DNA of 11,115 nucleotides, taken from assembly GCA_031259935.1 (NCBI GenBank), contig JAIRKV010000041.1, positions 1 through 11,115 on the forward strand. The letters run 5' to 3'. How positions within the stretch are numbered: the first letter of the stretch is position 1; every line of letters starts with the position of its first letter. The stretch comes from Prevotellaceae bacterium. Lineage in GTDB: Bacteria; Bacteroidota; Bacteroidia; Bacteroidales; UBA932. The notes below the pieces were generated by a model. The model did no database searches, was not told the origin of the DNA, and worked only from the letters and a program-made list of their open reading frames with translations. Of the stretch, positions 6,511 through 11,115 are shown piece after piece. The position numbers were made by a program, and so were the translations under genes.

Positions 6511-6665
6511 TATGATTTTTTCGAATTACATACAGCCGAATAAAATTTCTGCGTATTAATGCCGTCAATCTTTGCATCGGATTGTTTTGTTGCTTTGCTC
6601 TCCGTGAAACCGACAGTTCGATGTATCGAAGTACGCTAAATGCGAACGAAATCTTTTTTTTGCAT

Positions 6666-6683
6666 TTTGCCGTTTTCGGCAAA
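6666..6683. promoter_or_regulatory. Palindrome TTTGCCG-TTTT-CGGCAAA, candidate operator or hairpin
   Basis: Perfect 7-bp inverted repeat with a TTTT centre, about 84 bases before the kinase promoter box. A T-run (6655-6661) lies before it rather than after it on the plus strand, and on the minus strand an A-run follows, so it is not a normal intrinsic terminator in either direction. Its place between divergent promoters makes a regulator site possible. Confidence 0.35.
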
Positions 6684-6766
6684 CAGAAAATAACCCTGTA
6701 TTGCTTGCAGATAACTGTTTTTCGAAAATAAGAAAAAATATTAATTATCTTTTGGTATATTTTTCG

Positions 6767-6774
6767 TACATTTG
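6767..6774 (+). promoter_or_regulatory. Candidate -7 promoter box for the kinase-murQ-recR-symporter operon
   Basis: TACATTTG matches the Bacteroidota -7 consensus TAnnTTTG and is followed by GCGCGAT. Transcription would begin near 6781, about 23 bases before the kinase ATG at 6804. A TTTG at 6751-6754 is only 12 bases upstream, too close for the usual -33 spacing. Confidence 0.55.
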
Positions 6775-6803
6775 CGCGATTTTTAATTTAAAACATAAAA
6801 AAT

Positions 6804-7646
6804 ATGATATTAATTGCCGATAGCGGTTCTACCAAAACAAGTTGGTGTGTGATTGATTCATGCGAAAATTATAATTATATTGAAACGGGCGGATTGAATC
6901 CCTGCCTTCAATCGGAAGAAGTTATTTTAACCGAACTGCGAACCAGTCTTTTTCCGAAAATTAACTGCGAAATAAATCGAATTTTCTACTACGGTACAGG
7001 AGTAACATCCGAAAAACAAGTGGTAATGACAGAAATTTTGAAAACGGTTTTTCCGCAGGCAACAACCGTTGAAGCGTGTTCCGATTTGATTGGAAGCGCG
7101 CGCAGCGTATGCGGAAACAGTGCAGGAATTGCATGTATTCTCGGTACGGGTTCAAACTCATGTCTGTTTGATGGAAAAAACATTGTTGATGCCGTCAGCT
7201 GCGGCGGATATATTCTTGGAGACGAAGGCAGCGGAGCCGTACTCGGGCGCAATCTGCTGAACGCTTTTCTGAAACGCGATTTATCGAAAAAAATTCACGA
7301 TGATTTAGTGAAAAATTATAATTTGTCGTATGGATATATTGTAGAAAAGGTTTATAAAACGCCAATGGCAAACACGTGGATGGCAAGTTTCACAAAATAT
7401 CTCAACGAAAATCAAAACGAAGCCTGTATTCGTAAAATTCTGTTGGAAAGTTTCGAGGCGTTTTTTGCGAAAAATGTTGAAAAATATAAGGATTATAAAA
7501 AATACAAAGTGCATTTTATAGGTTCGATAGCGTATCACTTCAAACCTTTACTGGAAGAAATTGCCAAATGCCGACAAATTACAACAGGCAATATAATTCA
7601 GGCGCCGATAACCGAATTGGCTAATTATCACAAAAATATTCGATAG
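6804..7646 (+). CDS. BadF/BadG-family amino-sugar kinase (probable MurNAc/GlcNAc kinase)
   Basis: A 280-residue member of the BadF/BadG/BcrA/BcrD ATPase family in the actin/hexokinase fold, whose sugar-kinase members phosphorylate GlcNAc or MurNAc at C6. Visible motifs: phosphate-1 loop DSGSTKTSW (6-14), GGLNP (29-33), probable catalytic Asp94 in the SDLIG segment, phosphate-2 loop LGTGSNS (113-119), GGYILGDEGSGAVLG (134-148), and GSIAY (240-244) near the adenosine site. It lacks the repeated domains and cysteine clusters of the 2-hydroxyacyl-CoA dehydratase activators. Being directly upstream of murQ, which needs MurNAc-6-phosphate, it is most simply a MurK-type kinase feeding that step; a pure GlcNAc kinase is the main alternative. 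It is the first gene of the operon, with a promoter box 30 bases upstream of the ATG. Confidence 0.87.
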   Translation: MILIADSGSTKTSWCVIDSCENYNYIETGGLNPCLQSEEVILTELRTSLFPKINCEINRIFYYGTGVTSEKQVVMTEILKTVFPQATTVEACSDLIGSARSVCGNSAGIACILGTGSNSCLFDGKNIVDAVSCGGYILGDEGSGAVLGRNLLNAFLKRDLSKKIHDDLVKNYNLSYGYIVEKVYKTPMANTWMASFTKYLNENQNEACIRKILLESFEAFFAKNVEKYKDYKKYKVHFIGSIAYHFKPLLEEIAKCRQITTGNIIQAPITELANYHKNIR

Positions 7647-7674
7647 ACTGATAAAATTTATAATATTTACATAA

Positions 7675-8490
7675 ATGCAAAAAGTTACAGAACAGCCGTC
7701 GCTTTATGACAATCTCGAGCAAATGAGTACTCGCGATTTGCTTGTAAACATTAACAACGAAGATAAAAGCGTTCCTTTGGCAGTAGAAAAATGTATTCCC
7801 GAAATTGAAAAACTTGTTGATGGAATTATTGCCCGCATGAATCGAGGCGGTCGTTTGTTTTACATCGGAGCAGGAACAAGCGGGCGTCTTGGCATTCTTG
7901 ATGCTTCCGAAATTCCGCCTACTTACGGAGCGCCGTTCGAATTAATCATTGGACTTATTGCCGGAGGCGACACGGCGCTTCGCCGCGCAGTTGAATCGGC
8001 TGAAGATAAAATCGATGGAGCATGGAAAGATATGGCTAAATATAATCCCACAACCGACGATGTGCTGGTCGGAATAGCAGCATCGGGAACTACTCCTTAT
8101 GTAATTGGCGGATTACGCGATGCCCGAAATAACGGTTTACTTACAGCAAGTATAACCTGCAATCCGGATTCGCCTGTAGCTGCCGAAGCTGAAATAAAAA
8201 TTGAAGTTATTGTCGGTCCCGAATTTGTTACGGGAAGCACTCGAATGAAATCGGGAACAGCACAGAAACTTGTGCTTAACATGATTTCGACAGTAACGAT
8301 GGTACGACTTGGAAAAGTGAAAGGCAACAAAATGTTTGACATGCAACTTTCAAATGAAAAACTTGTTGACAGAGGAAGCCGAATGATAGCAGAAGCAACA
8401 GGACTGTCATACGAAGAATCAAAACGAATGTTGCTGCTGTACGGTTCGGTGCGCACTGCCGTAGATGAATTTTACAAATCGAAAAAATAA
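7675..8490 (+). CDS. murQ: N-acetylmuramic acid 6-phosphate etherase
   Basis: MurQ removes D-lactate from MurNAc-6-phosphate, giving GlcNAc-6-phosphate that joins amino-sugar catabolism or peptidoglycan synthesis. The 271-residue cytoplasmic protein is one SIS domain: IGAGTSGRLG (64-73), DASEIPPTYG (76-85) holding the probable catalytic Glu79, a second probable catalytic Glu110 in VESAED, ASGTTPYV (136-143), and TGSTRMKSGTAQK (186-198), all intact. Length is slightly shorter than enterobacterial MurQ. It follows the kinase gene by 28 bases and precedes recR by 28 bases. Since no PTS permease is present, the phosphate must come from a cytoplasmic kinase, which the upstream gene can supply. Confidence 0.96.
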   Translation: MQKVTEQPSLYDNLEQMSTRDLLVNINNEDKSVPLAVEKCIPEIEKLVDGIIARMNRGGRLFYIGAGTSGRLGILDASEIPPTYGAPFELIIGLIAGGDTALRRAVESAEDKIDGAWKDMAKYNPTTDDVLVGIAASGTTPYVIGGLRDARNNGLLTASITCNPDSPVAAEAEIKIEVIVGPEFVTGSTRMKSGTAQKLVLNMISTVTMVRLGKVKGNKMFDMQLSNEKLVDRGSRMIAEATGLSYEESKRMLLLYGSVRTAVDEFYKSKK

Positions 8491-8518
8491 TATTTCAAAT
8501 TAACAATATTCAAACCGA

Positions 8519-9130
8519 ATGCATAACGAACTTCCATCAATATTGCTGAATGCTGCCGCAGATGAATTTGCAAAACTGCCGGGCATAGGTAAAAAAACCG
8601 CTCTGCGTTTGGTTTTACATTTGCTTAAACAGCCGGTAGCAGATGTCGAAAAATTCGGAAATTCATTTATCAAACTTCGCAATGAAATAAAACATTGTAA
8701 AATTTGCAATAATCTTTCGGATAACGATATTTGCGAAATCTGTTCAAACAGTCGCCGAAATAAAAGCATAATTTGCGTTGTCGAAAGTATTCGTGATGTT
8801 TTATCTATTGAACAGACACAGCAATACAGCGGACTGTATCATGTTTTGGGAGGAATAATTTCGCCAATGGCAGGAGTGGCGCCGAGTGATTTAAATGTTG
8901 ATTTGCTTGTACAGCGCATTAAAAACGAAAATATCAAAGAAATTCTGTTTGCGCTTAATACAACTATGGAAGGCGAAACGACATGCTACTATCTGTATAA
9001 AAAAATATCCATGCTCAATATTGAAATCACAACCCTTGCACGCGGCGTAAATTTTGGCGATGAGCTTGAATATACCGATGAACTTACTTTGGGAAGATCA
9101 ATACTTAACCGACAACCCTTTATAAAATGA
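8519..9130 (+). CDS. recR: Recombination mediator protein RecR
   Basis: RecR works with RecO (and RecF) to load RecA onto gapped DNA in recombinational repair. The 203-residue protein has the full domain order: N-terminal helix-hairpin-helix LPGIGKKTALR (20-30), a four-cysteine zinc site at Cys60, Cys63, Cys72 and Cys75, and a Toprim domain (about 83-178) with Val-Val-Glu89-Ser, the TMEGETT segment (149-155) and ARGVNFGDELEY (174-185), ending in the C-terminal TDELTLGRS block. The ATG at 8519 matches the family start. It sits inside a sugar-scavenging operon, 28 bases from each neighbour, with no evident functional link; cotranscription is likely by spacing alone. Confidence 0.96.
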   Translation: MHNELPSILLNAAADEFAKLPGIGKKTALRLVLHLLKQPVADVEKFGNSFIKLRNEIKHCKICNNLSDNDICEICSNSRRNKSIICVVESIRDVLSIEQTQQYSGLYHVLGGIISPMAGVAPSDLNVDLLVQRIKNENIKEILFALNTTMEGETTCYYLYKKISMLNIEITTLARGVNFGDELEYTDELTLGRSILNRQPFIK

Positions 9131-9158
9131 AATCCTTAATCGTAAAACATATTAAACA

Positions 9159-10619
9159 ATGAATGCAACAATTTTATTAATCACATTTTTTGCCTACACG
9201 GCATTACTTTTTTTCATAGCGTGGGCTACTTCGCGCAAATCCGACAATCAATCTTTTTTCACGGGAAACCGAAGATCAAACTGGTTTTTAGTGGCTTATG
9301 GCATGATTGGCGCATCGCTGTCGGGCGTTTCGTTTATGTCGGTACCGGGAAACGTTTACAACGAAAATTTCTATTATTTGCCCATGCTTCTTGGATTTAT
9401 TGCAGGATACGGAGTTATAGCCTTTGTGCTTTTACCTTTGTATTTTAAAATGAATTTAACGTCGATTTATACCTATCTTGACAAACGTTTCGGAAATTTC
9501 AGTTACAAAACAGGAGCATCGTTTTTCATACTTTCGCGATTGCTTGGCGCTACGGTACGCACCTTTCTTGTTGTTTATGTTCTGTATAATTTCGTTTTTC
9601 AAAATATGGGAATACCATTTTCGATTGTAGCAATAGTTTTTGTTGCAATTGCAATTCTGTATACAATGCGCGGCGGCGTAAAAACTATTGTGTGGACTGA
9701 TACGATGCAAACCACGTTTATGATTGTTGCAATAGTGGCGGCAGTTGTATTTATTTGCAGCGAACTGAACTGGAGCTTTGGCGAAATGATTTCAAGCGTA
9801 TTCAACGATAAACATTCGGACGTATTTAATACCGAATGGAGTTCGAGCCGAAACTGGATTAAACAGTTCATTAGCGGAGCAATAGTTCCGATAGCAATGA
9901 CAGGACTTGACCAGGCAATGATGCAAAAAAGCCTCAGCTGTAAAAATATCGGCGAAGCCAAAAAAAACGTAATAACATCTGTTGCAATGATGATTCCCGT
10001 TAATATTTTATTCCTTATGCTTGGCGCAATTCTTGCAATATATGTTGGACAAAATCCACATCTGCTCGAACTTGTCGGCACAAATGCCGACGGCATTGTC
10101 GAAGCCGATAAAATATTTCCTGTGGTAGCATTTAGCCTTAAAACAATTGTAGGGATTTTCTTTTTTATAGGATTAATTTCGGCGGCTTATCCCACCTGTG
10201 CAAATGCCCTGACATCGCTCACAACATCAAGTTGCATAGACATTTTGAACATGGAAAAACGCGAATGGGACGAAAAAACAAAAAAACTGATACGCATGAT
10301 GGTAATGTTTTTGCTGGCAACGCTGTTTGTTTTACTCATTCTTATTTTCAACGATATGAAAGGAGATGCCGTAATAAATATGGTTTATCAAATTGCAGCA
10401 TATACATACGGACCATTGCTCGGACTGTTTATGTTTGGAATACTTACCAAAATAAAAGTTATCGACAGAGCCGTTCCTCTTATTTGCATAAATGTTCCGA
10501 TTCTGTGTTTTATTATAGAAAAATACGTTTTCAGTTTCGGATTTTCGCTTATTTTGGTTTGTGCTACGCTTACTTTTGCAGGAATATTAATTTTTTCAAA
10601 AAGAAATACAAATTTGTAA
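9159..10619 (+). CDS. Sodium:solute symporter (SSS family), probable amino-sugar importer
   Basis: An inner-membrane sodium-coupled symporter of 486 residues, the normal SSS length, with about 13 predicted membrane segments beginning at residues 5-23. Family features include the first-core-helix stretch GMIGASLSGVSFMSVPG (48-64), the YTMRGGVKTIVWTDTMQ segment (168-184), MTGLDQAMMQKSL (247-259), and the sodium-site-like helix IGLISAAYPTCANALTS (337-353). The substrate cannot be read from sequence. Its place at the end of a kinase-murQ operon supports uptake of unphosphorylated MurNAc or a related amino sugar, like the MurT transporter described beside MurK and MurQ in Tannerella forsythia. Sialic acid or another sugar is possible. 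It follows recR by 28 bases. Confidence 0.88.
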   Translation: MNATILLITFFAYTALLFFIAWATSRKSDNQSFFTGNRRSNWFLVAYGMIGASLSGVSFMSVPGNVYNENFYYLPMLLGFIAGYGVIAFVLLPLYFKMNLTSIYTYLDKRFGNFSYKTGASFFILSRLLGATVRTFLVVYVLYNFVFQNMGIPFSIVAIVFVAIAILYTMRGGVKTIVWTDTMQTTFMIVAIVAAVVFICSELNWSFGEMISSVFNDKHSDVFNTEWSSSRNWIKQFISGAIVPIAMTGLDQAMMQKSLSCKNIGEAKKNVITSVAMMIPVNILFLMLGAILAIYVGQNPHLLELVGTNADGIVEADKIFPVVAFSLKTIVGIFFFIGLISAAYPTCANALTSLTTSSCIDILNMEKREWDEKTKKLIRMMVMFLLATLFVLLILIFNDMKGDAVINMVYQIAAYTYGPLLGLFMFGILTKIKVIDRAVPLICINVPILCFIIEKYVFSFGFSLILVCATLTFAGILIFSKRNTNL

Positions 10620-10720
10620 AAGAACTAGCAAAAGCCTGAATAAAAACCGCCAAAACTTGAATGTTAATAACTTGTGGATAAAAAGATTTTTATAAAATTG
10701 CAGATTTTTGTGCTTCATTA

Positions 10721-10797
10721 TTTCATTTTATGCAATGACGTGCCGGGTTGTTGGCTGCGGAGTTCCGCTTTTTTTATTCGTAAGGATTGACGACTGT
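10721..10797 (+). repeat. Interspersed repeat, copy B
   Basis: Shares ordered blocks with 136-186: TTTCATT, GCAATGACGTGC (10732-10743), TTTTTTATTCGTAA (10770-10783) and CGACTGT (10791-10797). Unlike copy A, 26 bases carrying the GCGG-AGTT-CCGC hairpin separate the second and third blocks. It lies between the convergent symporter and BatE-like genes. Confidence 0.65.
10757..10775 (+). terminator. Possible terminator downstream of the symporter gene
   Basis: A short G/C stem GCGG (10757-10760) and CCGC (10765-10768) around the tetraloop AGTT is followed directly by seven T (10769-10775). The stem is only four pairs, so strength is doubtful. It lies about 140 bases after the symporter stop and inside repeat copy B. 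Confidence 0.4.
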
Positions 10798-10872
10798 AAT
10801 AAGCAACTTGCAAATATGCCAAATTTGAAAGGCTTTTGTGTCTGCTGGTTAATTTTGCCTGCAAAAGTTGAA

Positions 10873-11115
10873 TTATATTATCGTTATGGCTTCGCTAATC
10901 ACCCAGCCCTGTTCGCCATTTGGTAATTGAATTTTTGTCCATTCGTTGAAATTTTCTCGTACTAAAACTTTTGTGCCTTCGTGTAACAAAAACATATCTT
11001 TTCCATTATCGTCGGGTGAAGTTTTGGCGGTAAGTACAGGTACAAAAACTATTGCTCTGTCGTATTTGCGCAGATTGTTTTCTATCAATTTACATGAAAT
11101 CGACAGGAGTAAAAC
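10873..11115 (-). CDS. BatE-like protein, C-terminal part (membrane segment + SH3 domain), cut by window edge
   Basis: The frame is open to the right edge of the window, so only the last 80 residues are seen; the TTG at 11088 is not taken as a start. The visible part begins with a hydrophobic end VLLLSIS, then KLIENNLRKYDRAIVF, then a bacterial SH3 domain with KTSPDDNGKDMFLLHEGTKV, the NEWTKIQLPNGEQGWV core and a short end SEAITII. A membrane segment followed by this SH3 form, including the LHEGTKV stretch, is typical of BatE proteins of Bacteroidota, where TPR repeats come before it; those would lie outside the window. BatE belongs to the Bat (aerotolerance) gene group often next to moxR and batA/B/D. 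Other SH3/TPR envelope proteins are possible. Confidence 0.65.
   Translation of the reverse strand, partial: VLLLSISCKLIENNLRKYDRAIVFVPVLTAKTSPDDNGKDMFLLHEGTKVLVRENFNEWTKIQLPNGEQGWVISEAITII

Larger units (their letters stand above)
6471..6803. other. Divergent intergenic region, SulP operon / kinase operon
   Basis: The region of 333 bases holds two outward-facing promoter boxes (6503-6510 minus, 6767-6774 plus), a perfect palindrome TTTGCCG-TTTT-CGGCAAA (6666-6683), a second short palindrome TTCGAT-GT-ATCGAA (6617-6630), and a stretch resembling a diverged interspersed repeat on the minus strand (6579-6608). A 64-codon minus-strand ORF at 6488-6682 is not convincing as a gene. No tRNA or other RNA gene was recognised. 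Confidence 0.6.

Noticed and set aside
6488..6682. 64-codon minus-strand ORF upstream of the SulP gene
   Set aside because: It overlaps the likely SulP promoter, both palindromes and a repeat-like stretch, has an Arg/Gln/Asn-rich composition without recognisable domain, and ends right where the SulP leader should be. It is better explained as chance or repeat-derived.
10853..10866. TTTTGC-CT-GCAAAA palindrome just after the BatE-like gene stop
   Set aside because: The two-base centre is too short for a hairpin loop and no T-run follows on the minus strand, so it is not supported as a terminator.
10708..10926. 72-codon plus-strand ORF between the symporter and BatE-like genes
   Set aside because: It runs through repeat copy B and the putative terminator and overlaps the BatE-like coding end antisense; no domain is visible.
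1..11115. CRISPR array, prophage, transposase, tRNA or rRNA
   Set aside because: No regularly spaced direct repeats, no phage or transposase motifs in any frame examined, and no cloverleaf-like or rRNA-like stretch was recognised.

Overview
The window looks chromosomal and most likely comes from a member of the Bacteroidota, probably the Bacteroidales. The evidence is a DAHP synthase fused to a type II chorismate mutase, a BatE-like SH3 tail, promoter boxes of the Bacteroidota form TAnnTTTG, A/T-rich start regions without clear Shine-Dalgarno sequences, and a kinase/MurQ/RecR/symporter block. The species cannot be named from the sequence alone. No phage, transposase, CRISPR array, tRNA or rRNA was seen.

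Left part, plus strand (1-3413): a repeat-rich intergenic region of about 370 bases leads into carA (glutaminase subunit of carbamoyl-phosphate synthase). A candidate promoter there lies inside a perfect 9-bp inverted repeat, and a 32-codon leader ORF ends three bases before carA. A repeat-bearing gap then separates carA from iorB (indolepyruvate:ferredoxin oxidoreductase subunit beta), followed at short distance by a secreted serine hydrolase of the beta-lactamase/PBP4* type. Neither carB nor iorA is next to its usual partner.

Middle part, minus strand (3476-6470): a probable three-gene operon reads leftward. It holds a SulP-family anion transporter with a STAS domain, a 70-residue putative ribbon-helix-helix protein starting three bases after it, and the fused DAHP synthase/chorismate mutase of aromatic amino-acid synthesis. 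It converges on the serine hydrolase gene.

Right part, plus strand (6804-10619): a divergent promoter region of about 330 bases separates the SulP operon from a four-gene operon. Its genes are a BadF/BadG-type amino-sugar kinase, murQ (MurNAc-6-phosphate etherase), recR, and a sodium:solute symporter, with all three gaps exactly 28 bases. Kinase, etherase and symporter together make a coherent PTS-independent route for MurNAc import, phosphorylation and conversion to GlcNAc-6-phosphate, comparable to the MurT/MurK/MurQ arrangement known from Tannerella forsythia. The window ends with the 3' part of a minus-strand gene whose product ends in an SH3 domain resembling the BatE C-terminus.

The most unusual layer is non-coding: several related short repeats built around GTCATTGC/GCAATGAC lie in the gaps, including two copies of one element at opposite ends of the window, each pairing a GCAATGACGTGC core with a downstream T-tract.
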